Positions 7,686 through 15,610 of a DNA stretch of 22,024 nt are shown here, piece by piece. The position numbers and the translations under genes were made by a program. Positions within the stretch are counted from its first letter, which is position 1. The number at the start of each line of letters is the position of its first letter. The notes beneath the pieces were generated by a model that saw nothing but the letters and a program-made list of their open reading frames with translations, made no database searches and was not told the DNA's origin. This stretch comes from Odoribacter sp. UBA944 (GTDB lineage: Bacteria; Bacteroidota; Bacteroidia; Bacteroidales; Marinifilaceae): assembly GCA_002293375.1 (NCBI GenBank), contig DBDA01000050.1, positions 1 to 22,024 on the forward strand, read 5' to 3'.

Positions 7686-8723
7686 TTACTGGATTTTCCA
7701 CTCTTCTAAAAGCTGCAACAATCGGTTATTCTCCGCTTCTGTTCCGACAGTGATCCGAATGCCTCCGCCAATCAGCGGCGGAATATCCCGCAAGCGGGTG
7801 ACGACCCCGTTATTCGTTAGAAAGGTGTACAGTTCCCGGCAACGCTCCGTGGTCACCAACAGAAAGTTGGCTTCGGAAGGATAGACTTTCCGGAAGATTC
7901 CGGACGCCGAAAAGGCCCGGAACAGGCGCTCCCGCTCCCGCTTCAGCAACGCAACGCGCTCTCGGAACAACTCCTCTTTCCCCAAAAGCTCCAACGCTTT
8001 TTCCTGGGCAATCCCGCTGACATTGTAGGGAGGTTTCATGTTGTGCAGAATAGTAACCAACTCCCGGCAGGCCATTCCGATCCCCAAACGCAACCCTGCC
8101 ATGCCCCAGGCTTTGGAAAGCGTCTGCAACACCACCAGGTTCGCGTATTTTTCCAACAAGGTAACGGCCGAAGGCGTTCCGGCAAAATCTATGTAGGCCT
8201 CGTCCACGACCACGATGTACTCCCCGGCGCTACACATCTCCTCCACGAGGGAGAGGGGAACCATGTGACCGGTCGGATTGTTCGGAGAGCAGAGAAAGAG
8301 CAGGCGCGTATGACTGTTCCGCCGCTTGTTCACTTCCCGGAGGTTCGGCATAAAATCCGGCGACAATCCGATCCGCCGTACCTCCACCTCGTTGACAGCC
8401 GCACTCACTTCATACATGGAGTAACCGGGGACAAAAACCAGGATGTTATCTTTTCCCGGCCGGCAGGTACACCGGATCAACAGGTCGATGATCTCGTCAC
8501 TTCCGTTCCCGATCAGGAAGTTCTCTTCCCTCACCCCTTTTAATTGTGCAATCCGCTGCTTCAAAAGCTGTTGCTTTGGGTCCGGATAACGATTACACCC
8601 GTTGTCAAAAGGGTTCTCGTTCGCATCCAGTAAGACGGCTTCCACTCCCCGGTATTCGTCCCGGGCGCAGGAGTAGGGTTGCAGGTTCCAGATGTTCTCC
8701 CGGATAAATTTTCTGATTTCCAT
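7686..8723 (-). CDS. hisC: Histidinol-phosphate aminotransferase
   Basis: Encodes the PLP-dependent aminotransferase that makes histidinol phosphate from imidazole acetol phosphate and glutamate. The 345 residues contain LDANENPFD near the N-terminus, GNGSDEIID (72-80) and SPNNPTG (146-152). DEAYIDF follows, then the PLP lysine K204 in TLSKAWGMAGLRLG. The length is normal. It lies 7 bases after hisD and 10 bases before hisB, so it is part of the operon. Confidence 0.96.
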   Translation of the reverse strand: MEIRKFIRENIWNLQPYSCARDEYRGVEAVLLDANENPFDNGCNRYPDPKQQLLKQRIAQLKGVREENFLIGNGSDEIIDLLIRCTCRPGKDNILVFVPGYSMYEVSAAVNEVEVRRIGLSPDFMPNLREVNKRRNSHTRLLFLCSPNNPTGHMVPLSLVEEMCSAGEYIVVVDEAYIDFAGTPSAVTLLEKYANLVVLQTLSKAWGMAGLRLGIGMACRELVTILHNMKPPYNVSGIAQEKALELLGKEELFRERVALLKRERERLFRAFSASGIFRKVYPSEANFLLVTTERCRELYTFLTNNGVVTRLRDIPPLIGGGIRITVGTEAENNRLLQLLEEWKIQ

Positions 8724-8730
8724 AGCCCGT

Positions 8731-10026
8731 TTATTTGCCGATCGCTTCTCTCCGGATCCTTACGGCATTCCGGTGCGCCACCAATTGTTCGTTTTCCGCC
8801 ATAATCTCGATCACCGGCGCCAGGTGCATCAACCCCTCCCGGCTGATCTCCTGAAAACTGATGCATTTGGTAAAAGAGGCCACCCCTACGCCGCTGTATG
8901 CCTTGGCATAGGCATGGGTCGGCAAGGTGTGATTGGTGCCCGAAGCGTAATCCCCGGCGCTTTCCGGCGCGTAGTTCCCCAGAAAAACCGATCCGGCGTT
9001 CCGGATCTCCGGGATCAGGGAGTGGTACTCCTCCGTACAGAGGATCAAGTGCTCCGGAGCATATTCGTTTGCTATCTCCAAGGCTGTTTCCCGGTCTTTT
9101 ACCAAAATACAGCGGGAGTTTTCCAAAGCAGCCAAGGCTACCTCCCGCCGGGGAAGCAACGCCAACTGCCGTTCCAATTCCGCTTCCACCGCCGGCACAA
9201 TCTCCGGCGCCCAAGTCAATAAAACCACCTGGCTGTCCCGTCCGTGCTCGGCCTGCGACAACAGGTCGGCGGCTACAAATTCCGGACGGGCCAATCCGTC
9301 CGCCATCACCAACACTTCGGAAGGGCCGGCCGGCAGGTCGATCGCTACCCGGCAGGTTGTAGCAAACTGTTTGGCCGCCGTCACAAATTGGTTGCCGGGG
9401 CCAAAGATCTTATCGACACCGGGAATCGTTTCCGTTCCGAAGGTCATAGCTGCGATCGCCTGTATGCCACCTGCTTTGTACACTTGGAAGATGCCGCAAT
9501 AGCGGGCCGTCCACAGAATGGCCGGTTCCACCCGACCGTTTTTTCCCGGAGGCGTACAGAGAACCACCTGCCCGCACCCGGCTATTTGCGCCGGGATCCC
9601 CAACATCAACACGGTGGAAAAGAGCGGAGCCGTCCCTCCCGGAACGTAAAGCCCTACCCGGTCGATCGGCCGCACCTCCTGCCAACACCTGACCCCCTCC
9701 ACACCTTCCCACACCGGCCCCTTGGAGCATGCCTCCTGTTGCCGGATATGAAATCCTCGAATATTCTCTCCAGCCCTCCGGATCGCCTCTTTCAAACTCT
9801 CCGGCACCATCCGCTCCGCTTCTGCGAACTCCTCTTCGCTCACGCAACAGTTCTCTATCTGTACCCGGTCAAAAAACCAAGTGTATTTTTTCAGGGCTTC
9901 ATCCCCGTTTTTGCGTACTTCCGCAAATATCTCGCTGCAAACAGCTTGCAACTCATCATCTTTCTGCTCCGGACGGGCCAACAGCTCTTTCCAGGTTTCC
10001 CGCGACGGATCCACTATTTTCTGCAT
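8731..10026 (-). CDS. hisD: Histidinol dehydrogenase
   Basis: Encodes the NAD-dependent zinc enzyme that oxidises L-histidinol to histidine in the last two steps. The 431 residues include VGLYVPGGTAPL, the signature KIFGPGNQFVTAAKQ (about 207-220), LPAGPSEVLV and LLSQAEHG with the Q and H that bind zinc or substrate. NEYAPEHL and HTLPTHAYAK follow. The frame stays open upstream into hisG, but the ATG at 10026, just after GGAAAAAGAG, fits the family N-terminus. It is second in the operon, 20 bases after hisG. Confidence 0.96.
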   Translation of the reverse strand: MQKIVDPSRETWKELLARPEQKDDELQAVCSEIFAEVRKNGDEALKKYTWFFDRVQIENCCVSEEEFAEAERMVPESLKEAIRRAGENIRGFHIRQQEACSKGPVWEGVEGVRCWQEVRPIDRVGLYVPGGTAPLFSTVLMLGIPAQIAGCGQVVLCTPPGKNGRVEPAILWTARYCGIFQVYKAGGIQAIAAMTFGTETIPGVDKIFGPGNQFVTAAKQFATTCRVAIDLPAGPSEVLVMADGLARPEFVAADLLSQAEHGRDSQVVLLTWAPEIVPAVEAELERQLALLPRREVALAALENSRCILVKDRETALEIANEYAPEHLILCTEEYHSLIPEIRNAGSVFLGNYAPESAGDYASGTNHTLPTHAYAKAYSGVGVASFTKCISFQEISREGLMHLAPVIEIMAENEQLVAHRNAVRIRREAIGK

Positions 10027-10046
10027 CTCTTTTTCCTGTTTTTGTG

Positions 10047-10901
10047 TTATACAATCATCTTCTCGATCGGAATGACCAGGATCCCCTCCGCACCAGCCTC
10101 CTTCAACTGTCCGATCACCTCCCAAAAACGGTCTTCGTGCACCACCGAATGCACCGATACCCAACCGGTATCGCGCAAAGGCATCACGGTGGGGCTTCTC
10201 ATACCGGGCAACAGACGGCACACCTGTTCCAACTTTTCCACTGGGGTATTCAGCAAAATGTAATTGTTGTTTTTAGCAGCCAGCACAGAGCGGATCCGGA
10301 ACACCAACTGTTCCAACAACGCCAGCTTCTCACCGTTCAGGCCGGGGTTCGCTACCAAAACAGCTTCCGATTCAAAGATCCGAAAGACCTCCGTCAATCC
10401 GTTCTTGAACAGGGTGCTCCCGGAACTCACCAGATCGCACACGGCATCTGCCAATCCCATGTTGGGAGCAATCTCCACCGAACCGGATATTTCGTGGATC
10501 TCTGCCTCTAATCCGTTCTCCGTCAGAAAATCTTTCAGGGAGTTGGGATAGGAGGTCGCTATCCGCTTTCCCTGCAACCAGAAGAGCCCGGTAAATTCCG
10601 TCGCTTTGGGAACCGCTATGGAGAGGCGGCAACGGGAAAATCCCAAATCCAGCACCCGCCGGATACCTGTTTTTTTTTCCCGCTCCGTGTTGTCGCCGAT
10701 AATGGCGATGTCAACAACACCGTCTTTTACATACTGCGGAATATCGGCGTTGCGCAGGTAGAGCACTTCCAACCGGAAGTTAGAGGCCTGCGCCATCAAC
10801 TGTTCTTTTCCGTTGTCAACGGAAATTCCGCACTCTTTCAGGAGTTTCAGTGAGTCCTCGTTTAGTCGGCCGGACTTCTGCACCGCGATTTTCAGGTTCA
10901 T
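10047..10901 (-). CDS. hisG: ATP phosphoribosyltransferase, long form
   Basis: Encodes the first and committed enzyme of histidine synthesis, joining ATP and PRPP. The 284 residues are the long, hexameric form. A catalytic domain (about 1-205) has IAVQKSGRLNEDS and the PRPP-binding segment DLVSSGSTLFKNGL. The C-terminal ACT-like domain (about 215-284) mediates feedback inhibition by histidine, so HisZ is not needed. As first gene of the operon it lies about 50 bases downstream of the attenuator terminator. The bases in front of the ATG are A-rich with no clear Shine-Dalgarno site, which is common in this phylum. Confidence 0.96.
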   Translation of the reverse strand: MNLKIAVQKSGRLNEDSLKLLKECGISVDNGKEQLMAQASNFRLEVLYLRNADIPQYVKDGVVDIAIIGDNTEREKKTGIRRVLDLGFSRCRLSIAVPKATEFTGLFWLQGKRIATSYPNSLKDFLTENGLEAEIHEISGSVEIAPNMGLADAVCDLVSSGSTLFKNGLTEVFRIFESEAVLVANPGLNGEKLALLEQLVFRIRSVLAAKNNNYILLNTPVEKLEQVCRLLPGMRSPTVMPLRDTGWVSVHSVVHEDRFWEVIGQLKEAGAEGILVIPIEKMIV

Positions 10902-10950
10902 GGGTACACTTTTTTGTTTTTCGCGCCCGGCCGGATCAGAGGAGATGGGA

Positions 10951-10980
10951 TAAAAAAAGCCCGCCTGATCCAGGCGAGCT
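10951..10980 (-). terminator. Attenuator terminator of the his operon
   Basis: On the minus strand, AGCTCGCCTG (10980-10971) pairs with CAGGCGGGCT (10967-10958), with one G-T pair and a 3-base loop. A run of seven T ends at 10952. This is a strong intrinsic terminator placed between the leader peptide and hisG. Its 5' arm CTCGCCTG (10978-10971) can instead pair with CAGGTGAG (11021-11014) inside the leader peptide gene, giving an 8-bp antiterminator with one G-T pair. Confidence 0.9.
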
Positions 10981-11009
10981 TATTATACTTACAAATTACG
11001 CATAACAGT

Positions 11010-11069
11010 TCATCTCACCTGCCAGTGAAGCATGTGATGATGGTTATGATGCAATGCGCAGTTTTTCAT
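11010..11069 (-). CDS. hisL: Histidine operon leader peptide
   Basis: A 19-codon reading frame on the minus strand encodes MKNCALHHNHHHMLHWQVR. Five of six consecutive codons are His and a sixth His follows. An AGGA sequence stands just upstream of the ATG, and a promoter lies 20-30 bases further up. The last codons (Gln-Val-Arg, CAGGTGAG at 11021-11014) are the antiterminator arm. The same bases can also fold back in a pause hairpin with codons 12-15 (8 pairs between 11034-11025 and 11018-11011, with a 2-base bulge). A ribosome stalled on His codons would free CAGGTGAG and let transcription continue. A ribosome reaching the stop would cover it and allow termination. Confidence 0.88.
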   Translation of the reverse strand: MKNCALHHNHHHMLHWQVR

Positions 11070-11090
11070 TTTTCCTGTTTTTGGAGTGAG

Positions 11091-11122
11091 CAAATGTACA
11101 GCAAGATCTTGATTCCTCCAAC
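11091..11122 (-). promoter_or_regulatory. Promoter of the his operon
   Basis: On the minus strand, GTTG (11122-11119, three of four bases of TTTG) is followed after 20 bases by TACATTTG (11098-11091), a perfect -7 box. Transcription would begin about 4 bases downstream near 11087, leaving a short leader before hisL. Confidence 0.75.
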
Positions 11123-11335
11123 TATTTTCCTCAAAATATTGTGTTTTGGGATTTGTTCTCAGGGATCCTCCAGAGGATTGAGTGCTGAACCTGCTTCGTT
11201 TTTACATTTATTGCATTGATTTCCAGCAAATAGAGTGTGATCTTTATTTCGCATTCAATCAGTATATGGAGAAATATATCTGCAGCATTATAAACGTTAA
11301 ACACTGCACCAATGCAGAATAAGGTCTAAATTTTA
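11123..11335. other. Intergenic region between the accessory genes and the his promoter
   Basis: No gene is seen here. Two small hairpins occur. ATCCTC (11165-11170) pairs with GAGGAT (11173-11178). CTGCA (11304-11308) pairs with TGCAG (11313-11317) around CCAA and lies just after the end of the membrane protein gene. On the minus strand the second is followed by TGTTTAA, so it could be a weak terminator for that gene. Base composition is A+T-rich, like the genes to the right. Confidence 0.4.
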
Positions 11336-12019
11336 TTATGACCAGTATTTTTTGCGAAGTGTCTCGGATTTATTTTTGGTCCATAGGCGAACCTTAGGGT
11401 GGTTTAGCGCTATGATAACAAGAATCGGTCCTGCGATTACGAGTGCTTTCCATGGCCATGCGCAATTAGACAAAGCATATAAATAATAATACAACACTAT
11501 AAATATAAATCCTAAGGATATGGCGATCTCTATGCCAGACGAAACAAATCCTATAGCCCTTCTCCAGGGGGTTATTTTTGAGCGATTTACAAAATAATTA
11601 TTTTCATCTCTAATCTTGTCTATGATTTTCTTCAACTGCGTTTGGCACTCTCCTATGGCCTCAACATAGAGAACTCTGTTGAAATCATCAGAATATGCGA
11701 TTCGCATCAGTTTTGCGTTTAATCCTTCATCAATGTAGGCCATTTTTCCAGACAGCAGGACACTTTTTAATCTCTCTTTAATCGTATTGTCTTTAGGAGA
11801 CAACAAGATGCAAATTAAGATGTTGTGTATTTCTGACAATTTCTCAATTCTGACCTCTGTGTACTTAAAAAAAGTATCACGAGAATACTGCAATGGGGTT
11901 TGAGTCAATTCCTTATATACCCATACTGCAGACCCCACTATCGTGGTTATTAAAATACCCAAAAGATTCTTGTCTATCGAATCATAAAAGTCTTTCAAAA
12001 CACTTGTCAGTCCATCCAT
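11336..12019 (-). CDS. Unrecognised membrane protein with three predicted helices
   Basis: I do not recognise this 227-residue protein. One hydrophobic segment lies near the N-terminus (about 18-36, NLLGILITTIVGSAVWVYKE). A charged, probably helical stretch of about 130 residues follows, and two more hydrophobic segments lie near the C-terminus (about 162-182 and 190-206). It ends in a basic tail. No enzyme motif is visible. Its ATG lies inside the end of the upstream PBP gene (13-base overlap), so the two are probably translated together and may act together at the membrane. The A+T-rich composition differs from the neighbouring his genes, which suggests transfer. Possible roles are an anchor, partner or regulator of the PBP, but nothing in the sequence decides this. 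Confidence 0.75.
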   Translation of the reverse strand: MDGLTSVLKDFYDSIDKNLLGILITTIVGSAVWVYKELTQTPLQYSRDTFFKYTEVRIEKLSEIHNILICILLSPKDNTIKERLKSVLLSGKMAYIDEGLNAKLMRIAYSDDFNRVLYVEAIGECQTQLKKIIDKIRDENNYFVNRSKITPWRRAIGFVSSGIEIAISLGFIFIVLYYYLYALSNCAWPWKALVIAGPILVIIALNHPKVRLWTKNKSETLRKKYWS

Positions 12020-13557
12020 TTGTATAAGTTTTTATCTTTTCTACAGAGAAGACGTTTTGTTGATTCTGTCAAAGACATTCCTTTGAAATATGCAGATACA
12101 TCTCCATGCTCTAAAAAGCAAAGTATTAAATCTTTATTACCTGCAATTAGGAAACATTCTCTATTGTCATTCGTTGTTCCTGTTTTGAGGAAAAACTCTG
12201 TGTCACTGCTCCATTTTCTACATGCGTTTAGGTTTAATACATTCAAACATTCTTCCTTGTAGCGGCTATTTTCATAACCCAAAAACTTGGAATAAAGCTG
12301 GCCTAATTCAAAAAGGGACAATCCGGTTGATGTTGACCCCAGAATGGTAGACAAAGAAATTTCATCTCGGTCTTTGTTAAGAAGACAAGCCAAATAATCA
12401 TACGTTTTGTTTAAACCGACCTTATGGGCTGCATTGATGAAAACGTTATTGTTTGATTCAAGAAGACCTTCATTAAGCGTGTAATATGGTTTTTGCGGCG
12501 CATTGCCTTCTCTAATAGATTCGAATGGATTTTCAAATGTGGAAAACAGATCGTCTTCGGCTATACCATTTTCTCGCAGGAAAACATACAAAAAAGGTTT
12601 TAGAGTAGAACCGACATTAGATTTATATGTTAACGGATATTCGTGTCCATAGCTACTTTTTATCGCACACAGTACGTCCTTCGAAAAGACAAGAACAGAG
12701 ACCGGGCGCTTAGATGTAGAGACATAATCTTCTATCACTTTTTGAAGACGGACGTCTATTGTAGTTGATATTTTTCGATTTTTCGTGTCTACATAATCCG
12801 CTATGTATGAGATAACACTGCTCTTTATACTGTCTAATTTTTGGTATTGGATTACCGGCCAGTGTTTAATATTGCGGTCATAGTGACGCTTGCTAAGAAT
12901 GTTTCTGTCAAGCAATAAGTTATTCAATAGCACATATCGTTGGTATAATTGATCCTCATTTTTTAGGTACAGATTAGGGCCTCTTAATAGAGTTATTAAC
13001 AAAATAACCTCCTGCTCGGATAAGGCGTATGGCTCCTTTTTAAAATAGGAAAGACTTGCCGCTCTAAGACCATACACATTGTTGCCCCAAAATACATTGT
13101 CGAAGTACATGTTTATTATACAATCTTTGACATACTTCTTCTCCAATTGTATTGCGTAAACGGATTCTTTAATTTTTCGAGACAGGGTTTTGCCATTATC
13201 TTCCATGAGGTTTCTCGCCAACTGCTGAGTGATAGTGCTCCCGCCTTGCAACATCCTGCCGTGTTTTATGTTTGTAGCAATAGCTCTTGCAATACCCTTA
13301 TAATCTAATCCTGAGTGCTTATAGAACCGCCTGTCCTCAACCTCAATCAAATATTTTTGCATTTTTGACGGGACATGAGACAGCATTGCCTTTCGTTTGT
13401 AGTCCGAGGAAATTATTCCGAAAGGTGCTGGTTTGCGATGCCCTTTCCCGTATAGAACATAACCTTCGTAAGAAATATTAGTCAGACTCATATCTTCTAT
13501 ATACATTTTAACGTTATGGTATAAGCTTAGAATATAGTTTATAATTACAGAAATCAA
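12007..13557 (-). CDS. Compact class A penicillin-binding protein (GT51 + transpeptidase)
   Basis: Encodes a bifunctional peptidoglycan synthase of 516 residues, nearest by eye to PBP1C. The GT51 glycosyltransferase motifs are all present: EDRRFYKHSG with Glu74, GGSTITQQLARN (105-116), RKIKESVYA with Glu131, and LLRGPNLY. The transpeptidase part keeps SxxK as S317-T-L-K320, SxN as S368-N-N370 and KTGTT (458-462). Both activities therefore look intact. It is much shorter than housekeeping class A enzymes (commonly 700-800 residues) and has no C-terminal PBP1C domain. The start is uncertain: the listed start is TTG and keeps a weak hydrophobic N-terminus. ATGs at 13506 and 13491 would remove it. 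The open frame also extends upstream to about 13640 without an ATG, GTG or TTG. The gene is A+T-rich, lies beside a pseudogene and overlaps a membrane protein gene. Confidence 0.85.
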   Translation of the reverse strand: MISVIINYILSLYHNVKMYIEDMSLTNISYEGYVLYGKGHRKPAPFGIISSDYKRKAMLSHVPSKMQKYLIEVEDRRFYKHSGLDYKGIARAIATNIKHGRMLQGGSTITQQLARNLMEDNGKTLSRKIKESVYAIQLEKKYVKDCIINMYFDNVFWGNNVYGLRAASLSYFKKEPYALSEQEVILLITLLRGPNLYLKNEDQLYQRYVLLNNLLLDRNILSKRHYDRNIKHWPVIQYQKLDSIKSSVISYIADYVDTKNRKISTTIDVRLQKVIEDYVSTSKRPVSVLVFSKDVLCAIKSSYGHEYPLTYKSNVGSTLKPFLYVFLRENGIAEDDLFSTFENPFESIREGNAPQKPYYTLNEGLLESNNNVFINAAHKVGLNKTYDYLACLLNKDRDEISLSTILGSTSTGLSLFELGQLYSKFLGYENSRYKEECLNVLNLNACRKWSSDTEFFLKTGTTNDNRECFLIAGNKDLILCFLEHGDVSAYFKGMSLTESTKRLLCRKDKNLYKWMD

Positions 13558-13619
13558 TGATACAACATATGGATGACACTTGTATAAACTATTGGCAATT
13601 ATATATGAATTACCCCCAG

Positions 13620-13878
13620 CTAATTTGAGCCACTTAAACCGTTCCTACTTTCTATAGACGGGGGGGAGTATCCCCTTTCCCTACATAGTGTTAAAGTGAT
13701 CGGCAATTCGAAATCCCCCCGACCGCAATCTATACAGCACTGGATAGCGGAATAGCCCCATGGCATAGTCAACGGTGGCATTTTTGAAATCAAGATACCC
13801 TTGCGCCTTCTGGTTCGGAGAGAAATCCTGAGCCAGTAAGCCAGTAAGGGAGGTGGCAAGCAGAAGTAATTTTCGCAT
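13620..13878 (-). pseudogene. Decayed 5' fragment of an RHS/YD-type secreted protein gene
   Basis: From ATG 13878 the frame gives a signal peptide (MRKLLLLATSLTGLLAQ) and then QGYLDFKNATVDYAMGLFRY. This resembles, from memory, the N-terminus of large Bacteroidales RHS/YD-repeat proteins. The frame then breaks. At a C6 run (13715-13720) one extra base puts the expected SGDFELPITL into another frame. A further shift is needed at about 13691 to read HYVGKG, and another to read GYSPPSIESRNGL. Only about 85 residues of a normally very long protein remain, and nothing of it is seen beyond 13620. It is therefore a truncated remnant, cut where the PBP gene begins. Confidence 0.65.
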
Positions 13879-13958
13879 AGGTGGTTTCAAAAGATATATG
13901 ATATAGAAAACAACAGCGAAAAAGAGACATACTATACTCCCAGATTTATTGTTCTCGC

Positions 13959-15002
13959 TTACTGAATAAATAAATTCCCGCTGCGGATGTCTAAATAAAC
14001 CTTCCCGTCATACTGGGTGTTGCCGACAAAACCGGTTTTCAGTTCCACGTTTTTCTCCGCCGTAGGCGCCGATTTCAACTTCATCCCGCGGGGCAGGTCC
14101 ATTTTCAGATTCTTGTTGTGCCGCAGTTCAATCTCGTAGCCGGCATCTTGCATAAAGGTCAATCCGATTTTGGTCATGGAAGTGACCAAGTCCACCTTTG
14201 AAAAATTAAAGTGGATATTCCGGATGTTGATCTCTCCCAACTTGAGATTCATGCTCAGCTCGTCCCCAATGTCCTGAATTTCGTATTTGGTCATCTGGGA
14301 GGTTCCGGACATCCGTTCAATCTGTCCCAGTTGCAAACGTCCGCCCTGAGAAGTGATCGTCAAATCTTCCACGGAAGCAAGCGTACCCGTACATCCGGTA
14401 ACATCCAAACGAAGCTCTTTGGCCTCCTCTATCTTCAGGTCACAATTTTTCAACTCCCCGTTCATCTGTTCCACCGACGAGATGATCAAACTACCGCCCT
14501 CCTGCTTGATGTAACACTCCTCCTCTTTCAGGATACCCGCCTGAAAATTACCGGTTTTCAGATCAACGGTCAATTCTCCGGAAAAACGGTCTACAAAAAT
14601 ATTCCCTTCCGAATGGATCAGCCGCAACTTCAACCCCGCGGGAATCCGCAATTTATAGCCAACATTGATATTGACCCCGGAAAACATCTGATCAAGGGCC
14701 ATGTTTTTTCCGTAATCAGTCTCTACGTTCAGAAAAGAACCGGACTCCACGTCGTTGATGGAGATGTACTCCAGGAGTTCGTCGGCCTTGGCACTGCTCT
14801 TGGCAGTAACAGCCATGGAAATCTCTACCTCAATCGGACCATCCGCTGTCTGTTCCACCTCGATCTGTCCGTAGCGGTTGGTAACAACAACCTCTTTTAT
14901 CTCTCCCTTTTCATAACTCTTTCGAAACTCTTTTTTACTTGTCTGGGCGCTCAGGTTGAGCCCCATCAACAACGTACTCAACAAGATCAGAATGGTTTTC
15001 AT
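13959..15002 (-). CDS. Exported beta-rich protein, adhesin-like (DUF4097-like)
   Basis: A 347-residue protein with an N-terminal signal peptide (MKTILILLSTLLMGLNLSAQ). Its mature part is made of short alternating hydrophobic strands (for example VVVTNRYGQIEVEQT, GNIFVDRFSGELTVDLKTGNFQ, VYLDIRSGNLFIQ). This pattern is typical of the right-handed beta-helix 'putative auto-transporter adhesin' or DUF4097 group common in this phylum. The function is unknown and the location is probably periplasmic or on the surface. It starts 38 bases after the stop of the DUF4924-like gene and is the last gene of the rplY-led operon. No clear terminator follows. Confidence 0.75.
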   Translation of the reverse strand: MKTILILLSTLLMGLNLSAQTSKKEFRKSYEKGEIKEVVVTNRYGQIEVEQTADGPIEVEISMAVTAKSSAKADELLEYISINDVESGSFLNVETDYGKNMALDQMFSGVNINVGYKLRIPAGLKLRLIHSEGNIFVDRFSGELTVDLKTGNFQAGILKEEECYIKQEGGSLIISSVEQMNGELKNCDLKIEEAKELRLDVTGCTGTLASVEDLTITSQGGRLQLGQIERMSGTSQMTKYEIQDIGDELSMNLKLGEINIRNIHFNFSKVDLVTSMTKIGLTFMQDAGYEIELRHNKNLKMDLPRGMKLKSAPTAEKNVELKTGFVGNTQYDGKVYLDIRSGNLFIQ

Positions 15003-15040
15003 ACGTCTATCATTTATTTTATGCAGATCCTCAGCAAATT

Positions 15041-15592
15041 CTATTCCAACAGGTGTTTCTCTTCCATTTCCATGTTCCGGTACTGCGCAGCCAAATAGGC
15101 GATCATTCGACCGAACGTATCCATAGCCTGTTGGGTTTGCTGCGATACCTCCACTTTCTGGAGGCGCAACAGCAACTGTCCGTACAGACCGTTCAGGGCC
15201 AACTCCACGTCGGAAATTTCGTTCCCAACACCCGCCTTACTCCGGAACTCCACTAAATTCACCGCCGCCGCTGTCACCAACTGGTGGTAGCGCCTGTCAT
15301 GCGCCTTGTGCAACAGGTAGAAATGCAACTCCGTCAATTCGTCAACGTTATTTTGTACCACCCGGATGTGTCCCGCCTGCTGTACCTTTTCCAAACGCAT
15401 CATCTCGATTAGGTTGTCGTACCATTCGTACATCTCCCGGGCCATCCCTTCATCCGGTCGGAACGGAAGGATCAGTTGCCCCCTGACCCGCTCCATGTCC
15501 AGATCGAGCCCCCGGAGCAGGTCCTCCAACTGCCACATGTATAAAATATACTCAGCAATATTGCTCTTTTTCTTTTCTCTGGCAATCAACAT
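15041..15592 (-). CDS. DUF4924-like conserved Bacteroidota protein
   Basis: A 183-residue soluble, mostly helical protein beginning MLIAREKKKSNIAEYILYMWQLEDLLR. It looks like the DUF4924 family, a Bacteroidota-restricted group of unknown function. There is no signal peptide, membrane segment or catalytic motif. It lies 18 bases downstream of the Hsp15-like gene in the same operon, which hints at a link with translation or ribosome upkeep, but that is only context. Confidence 0.75.
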   Translation of the reverse strand: MLIAREKKKSNIAEYILYMWQLEDLLRGLDLDMERVRGQLILPFRPDEGMAREMYEWYDNLIEMMRLEKVQQAGHIRVVQNNVDELTELHFYLLHKAHDRRYHQLVTAAAVNLVEFRSKAGVGNEISDVELALNGLYGQLLLRLQKVEVSQQTQQAMDTFGRMIAYLAAQYRNMEMEEKHLLE

Positions 15593-15610
15593 TCCGTTTT
15601 CCTCTTTCGA

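Noticed and set aside
9244..10263. Long open frame of 339 codons on the plus strand opposite hisD-hisG
   Set aside because: It is antisense to well-recognised genes, resembles no protein, and is explained by the codon bias of the opposite strand.
13655..13720. G7 and C6 runs as phase-variation switches in the RHS fragment
   Set aside because: More than one base shift is needed to restore the frame and most of the gene is missing, so decay explains it better than switching.
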